Notes: a model not told the origin generated them from the sequence alone. Counted from the stretch's first letter, positions 46,407 through 58,027 are shown. The stretch is 64,000 bases of DNA from Gilliamella sp. WF3-4 (GCF_001690275.1 NZ_LZGW01000007.1:62001-126000); one strand, 5' to 3'. A program made the numbers and translations.

Positions 46407-47135
46407 TTAATGTGATAAATAAGCTTTAAATTGCTCGGTTTTAGGATGTGCAAAGCATTCAAGTTGTCCTTGCTCAATAATTTTGCCATGCTCCATATAA
46501 ATGACTTGTGAAGCTACTTTGCGCGCAAAATCGACTTCATGAGTCACAATAATTTGTGTAATACCTGTTTGCGAAAGCTCATTAATAATTTCAGCAATTT
46601 GTGATGTGATCGCTGGATCTAATGCGGCTGTTGGTTCATCAAATAATAATATTTGTGGCTCCATCATTAATGCCCTTGCAATAGCCACTCTTTGTTGTTG
46701 ACCTCCTGAAAGATGAAGGGGATAACGCTGAGCCATATTATCAATTTGTAACCGCGCTAAAATTGCCATTGCTTTATCGCTAGCTTCTTTTTTTGATAAC
46801 TTTAAAACTTGGCAGGGCGCTTCAATCAAATTTTCTAGCACCGTTAAATGTGGCCATAAATTGTAATTTTGAAAAACCATGCCGACATTTTTGCGAAGGT
46901 GTCGAATTGTGGATTCGCTGATTTTTTCAGAAAAATCAAAATGTGAGTTGGCAATAGTCATTTTACCTGATGTCGGTATTTCAAGTAAATTGAATACTTT
47001 TAATAAAGAGCTTTTACCAGCACCACTTTGACCAAGTAATACAATTGTTTCGCCAAGTGGATAGCTAAGAGAAACATCATTTAAGGCCTGATGTGCACCA
47101 TAAAAACAGTTAATATGGTTTAATTCAATATTCAT
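46407..47135 (-). CDS. artP: Arginine ABC transporter ATP-binding protein ArtP
   Basis: The ATG at 47135 ([20 protein letters not shown]) gives 242 residues, the same as E. coli ArtP. The frame upstream to 47213 adds 26 unrelated residues. Walker A is GQSGAGKSS, signature [15 protein letters not shown], Walker [13 protein letters not shown]. It is the first gene of artPJQM. A TGCAT-N4-ATGCA palindrome lies upstream. Confidence 0.95.
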   Translation of the reverse strand: MNIELNHINCFYGAHQALNDVSLSYPLGETIVLLGQSGAGKSSLLKVFNLLEIPTSGKMTIANSHFDFSEKISESTIRHLRKNVGMVFQNYNLWPHLTVLENLIEAPCQVLKLSKKEASDKAMAILARLQIDNMAQRYPLHLSGGQQQRVAIARALMMEPQILLFDEPTAALDPAITSQIAEIINELSQTGITQIIVTHEVDFARKVASQVIYMEHGKIIEQGQLECFAHPKTEQFKAYLSH

Positions 47136-47179
47136 TATATTTTTTTCTTGACTGTATAATTGATTAAATATTACTTTTT

Positions 47180-47197
47180 TTTGCATAAAAATGCAAT
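47180..47197. promoter_or_regulatory. ArgR-box-like site before artP
   Basis: TGCAT-AAAA-ATGCA (47182-47195) has the 5-4-5 spacing of ARG boxes (TGAAT-N4-ATTCA), with C in place of A in each arm. It overlaps a -35 TTGCAT with 17 nt to a TAATAT on the minus strand. E. coli art genes are ArgR-repressed. Confidence 0.55.
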
Positions 47198-47292
47198 CTA
47201 ATTTATTGGACAATCTTTTCTTTGCTGTGTTTTTATACCAAAATAGACGTATTACCTGAATTTTCTTTACAAAAAATTTAGGCTAAATAAAA

Positions 47293-48627
<1,335 letters not shown>

Positions 48628-48631
<4 letters not shown>

Positions 48632-49083
48632 GGTTGATTTTCCTTTTTTTCGGATTCAACAATTGAGCTCTTAGTTGGTAAGCGATGGCAATGTTCAGTT
48701 AAAAATGCAGTTAGTAGCAGTACAATAAATGATCCTCCTACACTACTAAATATTATAGGTATCCAGTTTTGCAATAAGAGTGAATAATTATCCATTATTC
48801 CCATAGCTGCGGGAATAAAAAGTAATGTCATGTAACGCATGAAAAGGTTACAACTATTTTTAATCCAACAAGTAGGAATAAGTTGAAAAGCAAGTAAGAA
48901 AAATAGAATCAACAAACCGATAATACTACCAGGGATCATTATCGGTAATATTTTAGAAATAATGTTTCCTGCCCATAAGCAAATAGTCAGTATAATCAAC
49001 CCTCGGCTATAACTGAACAGTGTATAGTACAAAGAATAAAGTCGATGTCTTATTGTGGCGTGCTTCGCTAAAAAATGTTTCAT
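48628..49083 (-). CDS. yohJ: LrgA/CidA-family membrane protein
   Basis: The 151-residue protein has four membrane helices with the LrgA pattern IMIPGSIIGLLILFFLLAFQLIP and FIPAAMGIMDNYSLLL. It is the partner of the LrgB-type protein downstream. An N-terminal extension of about 25 basic residues precedes the first helix. The C-terminal tail is charged. Confidence 0.88.
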
Positions 49084-49184
49084 AACGTGAATGCTATTAA
49101 TCTTAATTTTTAATTATGACTATATGCCTGTAGTTAGCGTTGACATAAATTGAATAAAGCATATCATACGCCCGTCAAATCTAA

Positions 49185-50618
49185 TTATCCAACTAAATAA
49201 TGACAATATTGATAAAGTTGTTTTAGTATTAAAAGCTTTTCCGGCTGTTCTATATAAGTTTCCGCAAGCTGTTCTAAGGTTAGTAAATAATCTTGAATTT
49301 TTTGGATATTAAATTTATCGCGGCAATAATCCTTCCAAATAATCTGTTCATGCTCTGTTAGTATTTGTGGGTAATTACGTGCTTTATATCTAAAAAATAG
49401 TGTTGCTAAGCGAGGATCATCAAATGTGAATGATAAGCTGTCTAATAAATGTGGCGGTGTTGTTCGAATAGTTTCACAGCGTAATTTGTCTTGGCTATTT
49501 AAAAAACCACTATATATTTGACCATCAACATCAGAACTAATCGAAAAATGATTATCTATTGCAAATAATTCTCTCATTTTATCTTGCAATATTGTTTGAT
49601 TTTGCAATAGCCGTTGTTGATTGATTAAACATTGTTCTATATCAATATCAAACCTTGTTGCGTTTTCGGGTAATAGTGTTTTTAACGGAGCAACAATAGG
49701 GCATTTGTTTATATGAATTAACTTTAAAGGAATTCGTGATTCATTAAGTTCAAGATCTTCTGTTTTTGTATAAAGTTTTTCTTTAATTTTTTCTGCTGGT
49801 AAATCAATAATTGAGTTAATATCTCCAGTTAAATCACAAACAATAACGGCATTATTTTGTAACGGATGCCAAGCAATAGGGCAAACTAATGATAGATTGC
49901 CTCGATGGCTACCTAGCATGCCCGATATATGAACAATAGGATTCATATTAATTACATCAATAAGCTCAGCAACTTTATTTTTGTTGCGTAATGTAAAAAA
50001 GTAATTGAAAAGTTTAGGTTGTTTTGTTTTTATTAATTTTGCCATGGCAATTGTTGCATACACATCAGACATTGCATCATGTGCATGCTCATGTTCAATA
50101 TGATTCGCTTTTGTTAAATGCTCCAAACGAAAGCTAGGTAATCCCGCATCATTAATCGGCCAGTTGATACCTTCAGGTCTTAGTGCATAACACGCTCGAA
50201 CAACATCAAGAAGATCCCATCTTGAATTACCATTTTGCCAACTATAAGAATAGGGATCGTAAAAATTGCGATATAAAATATTACGCGTTACTTCATCGTC
50301 AAAACGAATATTGTTATAGCCTAAAATACAGGTATTGGGGTGGCAAAAAGCGTGATGAATTAGTCGGGTAAATTCTGCTTCACAAATACCTTCTTGATTG
50401 GCTTTTTGAGGTGTAATTCCAGTGATGAGTACAGCTTCTGGACTAGGTAGATAATCTTGTGTTTGACGGCAATATATCACTAGTGGGTCTTCAATAATAT
50501 TAAAATCCGCATCAGTACGAACTCCAGCAAATTGAGCAGGGCGGTCTAATGCTGGATGAATTCCAAATGTTTCATAATCATGAAAGTAAAAAGTTGGCTG
50601 TTCTAAGTTGTTTTTCAT
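49185..50618 (-). CDS. sbcB: Exodeoxyribonuclease I
   Basis: ExoI is a 3'-5' single-strand DNA exonuclease used in recombination and mismatch repair. The 477-residue length matches E. coli (475). The DEDD active site is visible: D14-Y-E16 in FHDYETFG, NIRFDDEVTRNI, and HDAMSDVYATIAMAKLI, followed by the SH3-like and extended C-terminal domains (GNLSLVCPIAWHP). It is monocistronic. Confidence 0.96.
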   Translation of the reverse strand: MKNNLEQPTFYFHDYETFGIHPALDRPAQFAGVRTDADFNIIEDPLVIYCRQTQDYLPSPEAVLITGITPQKANQEGICEAEFTRLIHHAFCHPNTCILGYNNIRFDDEVTRNILYRNFYDPYSYSWQNGNSRWDLLDVVRACYALRPEGINWPINDAGLPSFRLEHLTKANHIEHEHAHDAMSDVYATIAMAKLIKTKQPKLFNYFFTLRNKNKVAELIDVINMNPIVHISGMLGSHRGNLSLVCPIAWHPLQNNAVIVCDLTGDINSIIDLPAEKIKEKLYTKTEDLELNESRIPLKLIHINKCPIVAPLKTLLPENATRFDIDIEQCLINQQRLLQNQTILQDKMRELFAIDNHFSISSDVDGQIYSGFLNSQDKLRCETIRTTPPHLLDSLSFTFDDPRLATLFFRYKARNYPQILTEHEQIIWKDYCRDKFNIQKIQDYLLTLEQLAETYIEQPEKLLILKQLYQYCHYLVG

Positions 50619-50776
50619 GGTGAGTTTTTGCTTAGTATCGTTTTTTATTTAAATTTAATTAAATTGATATTTGTTCATTTTTGTTTTAGTTATTTACGTG
50701 TCTTGATTTGTTCACATTGCAAATGCGCACCGATTGAGTACATAACTATTTTTTATATGTGTACAGAATGTAAAAA

Positions 50777-50899
50777 ATGGCGTTAAGTGATACCAAATCA
50801 ATATTAAATAAACCTTATACAGGGTTGTTTGAGCTAACCGATGGTTTAGGCGTAAGAATATCACAAAAAGGGACAATTGCATTTCAATTTTGCTACTGA
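50777..50899 (+). pseudogene. N-terminal fragment of a second P4-type integrase
   Basis: ATG 50777 opens MALSDTKSILNKPYTGLFEL, then TDGLGVRISQKGTIAFQF, the start of a DUF4102 integrase. It is cut by the IS3 element at about 50897. It differs from the 40.5-kb fragment, so it comes from a different element. No tRNA is next to it. Confidence 0.8.
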
Positions 50900-51400
50900 T
50901 TATAACTATCTTATAAAACAGTACAGTAAAAAGGTAGAAAATTCTCGATGATAAAAGTAAAAGGGGATGTAAGTATGAAAAAATGACTGAACATCAAATT
51001 TTATCTATTTTAAAAGAAACCAAGGCAAGCGTTCTTGTTAAAGAACTGTGCCGTAAATATAGCATGGGGTAATTTATCTTTTTGTATATGGTGAGAAAAA
51101 TGTGGCGGAATGGAAACTTTAGACATCAGGTTAACCTTAAACAGATGTTTACCGAACTTAGCTTAAAATCATAACGTCAGTTGGAAATTATGAAAAAACT
51201 TTAAAGGCCACAAAGTCACGTAAAATTTGATTAAAACAACTTCAGAAAAATTATTTTATTGCTATTGCTACGAACGGTGTAATTGTTGGCTTAAGCCATT
51301 GTGCTTACTATGATCAACCTAAGTTGCAGGATCATTCTATGATTATTTCGGTACTAAGCGCCATTAATTACTAACAGGTATTTATACTGAGACTTTACTA
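50900..51400 (+). mobile_element. IS3-family remnant, copy 2, heavily decayed
   Basis: The sequence parallels copy 1 from its left end (ATAACTATCTTATAAAACAG) through orfA (ATGAAAAAA-TGACTGAACATC, one A lost) to the orfB part CAIVGLSRCAYY, with many shifts and stops. It fades after about 51370. Copy 2 still has CAG where copy 1 has a TAG. Confidence 0.75.
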
Positions 51401-51712
51401 GCATGTCAGACATTACGCTTGGCTTAAATGTGAAATAAAATCAAATAGACATTAAGAACACCAAGCTTAATTCATGACATTCAGGGCAAGGCTATAATGC
51501 ATCTGAAAAGAACCGTAAATAAGCATAATAAAAAAACTGTCAGAAAAGTTATTGATTTTATTGAGTTTTTAATCCTAGAACCTAGATTAAAACATGCATT
51601 ACAATTTTAGACTCGGTGAAGCGAAGAAAGTAGAAAGGTGATTTATACTTTCTTCGCACCACAACGGTTTGGCGATTGTGATGCATTATAATCATCTTTC
51701 TTATATACTAGT
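51401..51712. other. Gene-less stretch downstream of ubiT
   Basis: No gene supported. It may include further decayed IS3 sequence. An inverted repeat TTTTAATC/GATTAAAA surrounds 51570-51594. Confidence 0.35.
51621..51657. terminator. Hairpin downstream of ubiT
   Basis: GCGAAGAAAGTA and TACTTTCTTCGC are perfect 12-base arms around a 13-nt loop. No T run on the minus strand, so termination strength is uncertain. Confidence 0.5.
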
Positions 51713-52219
51713 TTAGTCTTTGGGAGCACTTTCGATAATATCAGCCAATTTTTCAAGTGTCAGTCTTAATAATTTTGGCATAGACTCCAATTCAATTGAG
51801 TCCATTAAATTTTTAACGTAAAGACCCAGCTCAGTATCACCTTCAACAATTAAACGTCGCTGAAAGAATAGGGTATCAGGATCTTGACGTCTGGTTGCTA
51901 TCATAATCAAATCATTAGCATTACCAATAAAACTTACATCAGCAATCTCTTCTCTGCTTACGACAAGTTTATTGTCAATAAGGCTTACAAACCAAATAAG
52001 GCCAAGATCGGTAACTTGAATTTTAAGCCATCGATTTTCTAAAAAGTCGAGATCCCCATCTTCAAGAGAATGTTCAAATTGTAACTGTAATAATTGCTCT
52101 ATGGCCTGCTTTTTTATATTAAAAGGAATGTGTCGTAAAGTAAGCCCCAAAATATGGGGCGCTTTATTAACAAACTGTGAATGAATCTTGCTTAAAATTT
52201 CGCTTCTTGATCCAATCAT
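51713..52219 (-). CDS. ubiT: Ubiquinone biosynthesis accessory factor UbiT (YhbT)
   Basis: UbiT has an SCP2 lipid-binding domain and is needed for O2-independent ubiquinone synthesis with UbiU and UbiV. The 168-residue protein aligns throughout with E. coli YhbT, including DGDLDFLENRWLKIQV, ADVSFIGNANDLIMIA, RRQDPDTLFFQRRLIVEGDT and ELGLYVKNLMDSIELE. The ATG directly abuts the antiporter stop codon, so it is coupled to it. ubiU and ubiV are not in the window. Confidence 0.93.
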   Translation of the reverse strand: MIGSRSEILSKIHSQFVNKAPHILGLTLRHIPFNIKKQAIEQLLQLQFEHSLEDGDLDFLENRWLKIQVTDLGLIWFVSLIDNKLVVSREEIADVSFIGNANDLIMIATRRQDPDTLFFQRRLIVEGDTELGLYVKNLMDSIELESMPKLLRLTLEKLADIIESAPKD

Positions 52220-53848
52220 TTAGGCATCTCCAGAAATCATTTTTTCATAGATATCTAAATCAGTATTTAAATGTTCATAAACTTCTTCACTAACTTCATT
52301 ACGAACTTTCATTTGTAGTAAAGCTGTACGTTCTGCACCAATTGCTACTAGACGCATACGCCTTTCTAGATTTTCTGCCTCAAGTGCTTTTTGTTCTAAG
52401 TCTTTTAGACCCGTTCTCCGTCTTAACGAACCAATAACACGAGAGCCAATTTCATGAATAATTTCTTGATCTAAACCTGTTTCTGATGTTTCTTGTAATA
52501 AATTGTTTTGCATTTTTTCAAGACTAGTAATAGCTTCTTCGGCCATATGTCCTTTAACTGTTAAAATTTCATTGTGTTGTTCAGAATTATCTAAAATGAC
52601 ACTACCTCGTAATAAGATAGGTAATATTATAACTGCTGTAATTAATGAAATTAAAATGATACCTGCTGCAATAAAAACAAGTTGATAACGACCACTAATA
52701 CTTATTGGTATGGATAATACACCCGCTAGAGTAATAGCACCTCGAACGCCTGCAAATGTCGAAATTAAAAGATCTCTTGTTGAATATGCTCTAAATGCAA
52801 GTGGACGTTTGGTTCCAAAAGGCATGGCAGGCATATGCTTCATTGCCCATAACCAAGCAAATCGAGTTCCCATTAACACTGCAAAGACAAATAAAACAAT
52901 TAAACATAATTGCCACACTTCAATTGATTTATCTATTTGGTTTTCTGCAAAAGTATTATTTAAAATACTTGGTAGTTGAATGCCTAATAAAACAAATACA
53001 AATCCATTAAACACAAAAGTTAACATTGACCATGTGCTATCTGATTGTAAGCGTGCAGTTAACGGTGCATTTCGCATCATACCTGAATGGTTTACTGTCA
53101 TACCTGCACTTACAGCAGCTAAAATACCTGAGCAGTGGAATTCTTCTGCAATGATATAAGCGGCAAATGGAAGTAAGAATAGTAATACAATTTGAATAGC
53201 TGGATCATTGTGAGTCAGCTGATTTATTTTACGTAAAATACGTGCATATAACCAAGTAAATAAGACACCAATAGCTAAACCACCAATGGCAACGATAAAG
53301 AAGGTCATGCTAATTTGTAATAAGTCAAATTGTAATGTGCCAACTGCAATTGCTATAGCAAAATTTAAAGAAACTAAGCCGGAAGCATCATTCATTAATG
53401 CTTCGCCCTCAATGATTTCCATTTTTTCTTTTTCTATTCGACCTTTACCCACAATTCCACTTAATGCTACAGCATCGGTTGGCGATAACACAGCAGCTAA
53501 GGCTAAACATGCAGCTAACTGAACATTTGGTAGTATCCAATAAAGAATGTAACCCAATGCAATAATCGAAATAACAACTAAAACTAAAGCTAATCCGATG
53601 ATTTCTCTACCATTGTAGATAAAATCTTTCACTGACGTTTTGCGTCCGTCAGCAAAAAGCAAAGGGGGAATAAATAAAACGAGAAATAATTTTGGATCAA
53701 ATTCTACATAAACATTAAATGCTGCCAATATACAACCTAGTAATATTTGCATTAAAGGTAATGGAATTTGAATTGGCAACATTTTAACAACGACACCAGA
53801 AAGTGATACAATTAGTACCAAGAGTAAAATTATTGAAAAAAGTTCCAT
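52220..53848 (-). CDS. CPA1-family Na+/H+ antiporter (YjcE-like)
   Basis: The 542-residue protein has about 12 membrane helices and the CPA1 features: LSPTDAVALSGI, EGEALMNDASGLVSLNFAIA with the ion-binding Asp residues, and TFAGVRGAITLAGVLSIP. A cytosolic tail of about 130 residues rich in Glu and Leu ends the protein, as in YjcE. It would exchange Na+ or K+ for protons at the inner membrane. Coupling to ubiT is unusual. Confidence 0.88.
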   Translation of the reverse strand: MELFSIILLLVLIVSLSGVVVKMLPIQIPLPLMQILLGCILAAFNVYVEFDPKLFLVLFIPPLLFADGRKTSVKDFIYNGREIIGLALVLVVISIIALGYILYWILPNVQLAACLALAAVLSPTDAVALSGIVGKGRIEKEKMEIIEGEALMNDASGLVSLNFAIAIAVGTLQFDLLQISMTFFIVAIGGLAIGVLFTWLYARILRKINQLTHNDPAIQIVLLFLLPFAAYIIAEEFHCSGILAAVSAGMTVNHSGMMRNAPLTARLQSDSTWSMLTFVFNGFVFVLLGIQLPSILNNTFAENQIDKSIEVWQLCLIVLFVFAVLMGTRFAWLWAMKHMPAMPFGTKRPLAFRAYSTRDLLISTFAGVRGAITLAGVLSIPISISGRYQLVFIAAGIILISLITAVIILPILLRGSVILDNSEQHNEILTVKGHMAEEAITSLEKMQNNLLQETSETGLDQEIIHEIGSRVIGSLRRRTGLKDLEQKALEAENLERRMRLVAIGAERTALLQMKVRNEVSEEVYEHLNTDLDIYEKMISGDA

Positions 53849-53872
53849 AGTTTTCCTTCTATTTATCCTATA

Positions 53873-53902
53873 ATCCTGTTGATTATATTGATTATACAGG
53901 AT
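53873..53902. promoter_or_regulatory. Inverted repeat upstream of the antiporter gene
   Basis: ATCCTGT and ACAGGAT arms lie 16 bp apart, 25 bp before the antiporter start. The spacing is too wide for a LexA box. It could be an operator or an mRNA hairpin. Confidence 0.35.
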
Positions 53903-54004
53903 CTTTAGTTAAATTTCAGGTGAAAATTTCGCAGAATCATCTAAATTTTGGTCAGATACAAATTTTAATTAGAAAATAATCGAATTAATTAACAGGTATT
54001 TTTG

Positions 54005-54697
54005 ATGGAAAGTTGGCAAAGGGCATTTATATTACACACTCGTTCTTATACTGAAAGTAGCCTATTAGTTGATTTGTTTGTTGAAAATGTTGGAAAAATA
54101 ACGGTTTTAGCTAAGGGAGCAAAAAGAAAACGTTCATCATTAAAAGGGATGTTGCAACCTTTTACTCCACTAATTGTACAATATTCAGGTCAAGGTGACA
54201 TAAAAACATTGCGTCAAGTTGAAGCAATGTCTCTCTCTTTGCCATTAGCATCTGTTTATTTATATAGTGCTTTTTACTTAAATGAACTATTACACCGAGT
54301 CTTAGTCGCCGAAACTGAAATGCCAACACTTTTTGATGACTACTTAAAAAGCTTGCAACAATTAGCACAACAGGTTTCTGCTGAAAATGTGCTACGAGCT
54401 TTTGAATTATCCTTATTAGATAATTTAGGCTATTGTGTTGATTTTTTTCACTGCTGTGCCACTGGCGATAGTATTGTCGAATCGATGAATTATCAATATC
54501 AAAGTGAAAAAGGGTTTATTAGTAGCTTATTAAAAAACAGCACCAGTTTTACAGGTGAACAAGTTTTGGCACTAGGAAAACGCCAATTTAATAGTGATGA
54601 TACACTGAAAGCCGCAAAACGTTTTACTCGAATGGCATTAAAACCTTATGTAGGTTCAAAACCTTTTAAAAGCAGAGAACTATTTTTGAAGCTCTAA
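54005..54697 (+). CDS. recO: DNA repair protein RecO
   Basis: RecO anneals single strands and helps RecR load RecA on SSB-coated DNA. The ATG at 54005 (MESWQRAFILHTRSYTESSLL) matches E. coli. A TTG one codon earlier is unlikely. The 230-residue protein has an OB fold (residues 1-80, with AKGAKRKRSSLKGMLQPFTPL), a helical core, and the closing AAKRFTRMALKPYVGSKPFKSRELF. The usual neighbours era and pdxJ are absent. Confidence 0.96.
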   Translation: MESWQRAFILHTRSYTESSLLVDLFVENVGKITVLAKGAKRKRSSLKGMLQPFTPLIVQYSGQGDIKTLRQVEAMSLSLPLASVYLYSAFYLNELLHRVLVAETEMPTLFDDYLKSLQQLAQQVSAENVLRAFELSLLDNLGYCVDFFHCCATGDSIVESMNYQYQSEKGFISSLLKNSTSFTGEQVLALGKRQFNSDDTLKAAKRFTRMALKPYVGSKPFKSRELFLKL

Positions 54698-54726
54698 TTT
54701 TTACCAATTACAATTTATACATAATA

Positions 54727-55188
54727 CTAACAGAAAGATTTATTAGAAAAGTGATGAATTAATTTATCAAGTTGATTGGCAAACTTTTCTCTATCTTTAA
54801 TTGAAAAAGGAGAAGGGCCTTTAGATTGTACGCCACTAGCTCGCATAGTTTCCATAAAATCGCGTATAGTTAGCCGCTCTTTTATCGTATCGAGTGTATA
54901 TTGTTCTCCTCGTGGTGTGAGTACTAAAGCGCCTTTATTTAATGCATCTGATGCAAGTGGAATGTCGGATGTGATAACTAAATCATTTTTTTTAACTAAC
55001 TCAATAATTTTATTATCTGCGGCATCAAATCCTTTTCCAACTTGTAAACTTTGAATGTAAGGTGAGAGGGGAATCGTTAATCGTTGATTAGCTATTAATA
55101 TTGTATTAATGGCTTTTCGATTTGCTACTCGATATAAAATCTCTTTAATTGGGTTAGGGCATGCATCAGCATCAATCCAAATGTTCAT
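54727..55188 (-). CDS. yaiI: UPF0178 protein (YaiI/YqxD family)
   Basis: The ATG at 55188 gives 153 residues starting MNIWIDADACPNPIKEIL, as in the family. It is a PIN-like (DUF188) domain with conserved Asp residues in VKKNDLVITSDIPLASDAL and the ending RDFMETMRASGVQSKGPSPFS. No function is established. It converges on recO. Confidence 0.92.
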   Translation of the reverse strand: MNIWIDADACPNPIKEILYRVANRKAINTILIANQRLTIPLSPYIQSLQVGKGFDAADNKIIELVKKNDLVITSDIPLASDALNKGALVLTPRGEQYTLDTIKERLTIRDFMETMRASGVQSKGPSPFSIKDREKFANQLDKLIHHFSNKSFC

Positions 55189-55409
55189 AGTTACTCTATT
55201 CAATATTCAATTAAAACTTCCAATATTTAGTGATTATATCGTCTATTATAAAAAAATAATCAATTATTTTTTGTAAAAGTATTACAGAGATAGGATACGT
55301 TACAGTCTATTTTATGCTCATATTCGTGTTGATGTCGCGGCAATTGTTTCTATTTAAAATCTTAATGATAAGTGATAGTATATGCGGTCTACTTTATTTA
55401 TGTATGCAA

Positions 55410-55430
55410 GTGCGCTTTCGTGTGGCGCAC
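55410..55430 (+). promoter_or_regulatory. thrS translational operator (tRNA-Thr anticodon mimic)
   Basis: GTGCGCT and GGCGCAC form a 7-bp stem closing a 7-nt loop TTCGTGT. CGT sits at the three anticodon positions after T33, as in tRNA-Thr(CGU). The triplet lies at -32 to -30 relative to the thrS ATG, the region used by the E. coli thrS operator, where ThrRS binds and blocks its own translation. Confidence 0.75.
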
Positions 55431-55450
55431 CACTGTTATAAGGATTTATT

Positions 55451-57376
55451 ATGCCAATAATTACTCTTCCTGACGGAAGTCAACGTCAATTTGATAAAGC
55501 CGTTACTGTTTTAGAAGTTGCACAAAGCATAGGTGCAGGGCTAGCAAAAGCATGTATAGCTGGACGTGTAAATGGTGAGCGTAAAGACGCTTGTGATTTG
55601 ATAGAACAAGATGCCACATTAGCCATTATTACGGCAAAAGATGAGGATGGTCTTGAAATTATACGTCACTCTTGTGCGCATCTATTAGGTCATGCTATTA
55701 AGCAATTATGGCCTGATACGCAAATGGCCATTGGTCCAACTATTGATAATGGTTTTTATTATGATGTTGATTTAGATCACTCTTTGACGCAAGAAGATCT
55801 TGATGCATTAGAAAAACGTATGCATGAATTGGCTAAAAAAGATTACGAAGTAAAAAAAGAAGTGGTTAGTTGGGAGCAAGCTAGGGAAGTATTTTGGAAA
55901 CGACATGAACCCTATAAAATAGCTATCTTAGATGAAAATATTCCTAAAGATTCAAAACCAGCACTTTATCATCACGAAGAATATATTGATATGTGCCGTG
56001 GGCCACATGTGCCTAATATGCGTTTTTGCCACCATTTTAAATTGCAAAAAGTCGCCGGCGCTTACTGGCGTGGTAACAGTGATAATAAAATGTTACAACG
56101 CATTTATGGCACTGCATGGGCTGATAAAAAACAACTCGATAGTTATTTACAATTCTTAGAAGAAGCAGCCAAACGTGATCACCGAAAAATAGGTAAACAA
56201 CTTGATCTTTACCATATGCAAGAAGAAGCACCGGGTATGGTATTTTGGCATAATGATGGTTGGATTATCTTCCGTGAGCTTGAAGTTTTCGTTCGCACCA
56301 AATTAAAGGAATACGATTATCAAGAAGTCAAAGGCCCTTTCATGATGGATCGCATTTTATGGGAAAAAACAGGGCATTGGGGTAATTATAAAGAGTTAAT
56401 GTTTGTGACTTCATCTGAAAATCGTGAATATTGTATTAAACCAATGAATTGTCCAGGGCACGTGCAAATTTTTAACCAAGGGTTAAAATCATATCGTGAT
56501 TTACCATTGCGTATGGCTGAATTTGGTAGTTGTCATCGAAATGAGCCGTCAGGATCTTTGCACGGATTAATGCGTGTTCGAGGCTTTACGCAAGATGATG
56601 CACATATTTTTTGTACGGAAAGCCAAATTCGTAGCGAAGTTAACAGCTGTATTAAAATGGTTTATGATACTTATAGCACTTTTGGATTTACTGACATTAC
56701 GGTTAAGTTATCAACCCGCCCAGAAAAACGAATTGGTAAAGATGAAACATGGGATCTTGCTGAAAAAGATTTGGCTGAATGTTTAACTGAAAATGGCATA
56801 GAATTTGAGTACTTACCAGGTGAAGGCGCATTTTATGGACCGAAGATCGAGTTTACTTTACATGATTGTTTAGGTCGTGCATGGCAATGTGGTACTGTTC
56901 AGCTTGACTTTATGTTGCCTGAACGTTTAGATGCAACTTATGTAGGTGAAGATAACGAACGTCATATTCCAGTTATGATCCATAGAGCTATTTTGGGCTC
57001 AATGGAGCGTTTTATGGGGATTTTAACTGAAAACTGTGCGGGGTTCTTTCCAACATGGCTTGCTCCATTACAAGTTGCCGTAATAAACATTACTGATAAT
57101 CAAGCTGAATATGCCAAACAATTATGCGAAAAATTACAAAAAGTTGGTATTAGAGCAAAAGCAGACTTGAGAAATGAGAAAATAGGGTTTAAAATTCGTG
57201 AGCATACTCTTAAACGTGTTCCTTATATGTTTGTTTGTGGAGACAAAGAAATGGAATCAGGAACAATTTCAGTTCGAACACGCCAAGGTAAAGATCTTGG
57301 TAGCTTTGAAGTGAAACATGTTATAGAATTGTTGCTTAACGAAATTCATAGTCGTTCATTAGAACAAATGAATTAA
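55451..57376 (+). CDS. thrS: Threonine-tRNA ligase
   Basis: ThrRS charges tRNA-Thr. The 641-residue length equals the family norm (E. coli 642). The TGS domain is at residues 1-62, the editing domain includes [17 protein letters not shown] and [15 protein letters not shown], the class II catalytic core has the zinc ligands in [10 protein letters not shown] and the motif 2 region [11 protein letters not shown], and an anticodon-binding domain ends the protein. It heads the thrS-infC-rpmI-rplT operon and has its own RNA operator. Confidence 0.97.
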   Translation: MPIITLPDGSQRQFDKAVTVLEVAQSIGAGLAKACIAGRVNGERKDACDLIEQDATLAIITAKDEDGLEIIRHSCAHLLGHAIKQLWPDTQMAIGPTIDNGFYYDVDLDHSLTQEDLDALEKRMHELAKKDYEVKKEVVSWEQAREVFWKRHEPYKIAILDENIPKDSKPALYHHEEYIDMCRGPHVPNMRFCHHFKLQKVAGAYWRGNSDNKMLQRIYGTAWADKKQLDSYLQFLEEAAKRDHRKIGKQLDLYHMQEEAPGMVFWHNDGWIIFRELEVFVRTKLKEYDYQEVKGPFMMDRILWEKTGHWGNYKELMFVTSSENREYCIKPMNCPGHVQIFNQGLKSYRDLPLRMAEFGSCHRNEPSGSLHGLMRVRGFTQDDAHIFCTESQIRSEVNSCIKMVYDTYSTFGFTDITVKLSTRPEKRIGKDETWDLAEKDLAECLTENGIEFEYLPGEGAFYGPKIEFTLHDCLGRAWQCGTVQLDFMLPERLDATYVGEDNERHIPVMIHRAILGSMERFMGILTENCAGFFPTWLAPLQVAVINITDNQAEYAKQLCEKLQKVGIRAKADLRNEKIGFKIREHTLKRVPYMFVCGDKEMESGTISVRTRQGKDLGSFEVKHVIELLLNEIHSRSLEQMN

Positions 57377-57403
57377 TGATAAATTACTTTGGAGGAATGA
57401 GAT

Positions 57404-57943
57404 ATTAAAGTCAGTAAACGTATTCAGTCAACACGCGCGCATAAGATCAATGATGAAATTACTGCTCGTGAGGTGAGGTTAACCGGCGTCGATGGTGAAC
57501 AGCTCGGTATAGTAAGCTTAGACGAAGCTTTAAAACAAGCTGAAGAAGCAACTCTTGATTTAGTCGAAATAAGCCCTAATGCAGAGCCACCTGTTTGTCG
57601 AATTATGGATTATGGCAAATTCCTCTATGAAAAGAGTAAAGCAACAAAAGAGCAGAAGAAGAAGCAAAAGATTGTTCAGGTTAAGGAAATTAAGTTCCGA
57701 CCTGGTACAGACGAAGGCGACTATCAGGTAAAACTCCGCAGCCTGATTCGCTTTCTTGAAGATGGCGATAAAGCTAAAGTTACGTTGCGTTTTCGTGGAC
57801 GTGAAATGGCTCACCAACAGTTAGGATCTGAAATGCTTGATCGTATTAAAGAGGACTTAGCTGATTTGGCTGTCATTGAATCTTATCCAACTAAGATTGA
57901 AGGCCGCCAAATGATTATGGTGCTTGCGCCGAAGAAAAAGTAA
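57404..57943 (+). CDS. infC: Translation initiation factor IF-3, AUU start
   Basis: IF-3 binds the 30S subunit and checks the initiation codon. The gene starts with ATT at 57404, eight bases after GGAGGAAT, giving 179 residues that open (M)[20 protein letters not shown], equivalent to E. coli IF-3. A start at the internal GTG at 57473 would lose the first 23 residues. The AUU start is the basis of IF-3 autoregulation in E. coli and is kept here. [20 protein letters not shown] and [15 protein letters not shown] are family hallmarks. Confidence 0.95.
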   Translation: MKVSKRIQSTRAHKINDEITAREVRLTGVDGEQLGIVSLDEALKQAEEATLDLVEISPNAEPPVCRIMDYGKFLYEKSKATKEQKKKQKIVQVKEIKFRPGTDEGDYQVKLRSLIRFLEDGDKAKVTLRFRGREMAHQQLGSEMLDRIKEDLADLAVIESYPTKIEGRQMIMVLAPKKK

Positions 57944-58027
57944 TGGTTTTACAAGTTAATTTTTGATTCATCAAAGATTACACCATTATTTTATTTTTAT
58001 TAACAATGCGAAGTGGAAATTAATAAA

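Noticed and set aside
53876-53899. LexA box before the antiporter gene
   Set aside because: CTGT and ACAG are 16 bp apart rather than 8.
57560-57817. Minus-strand frame inside infC
   Set aside because: Shadow of the infC coding sequence.
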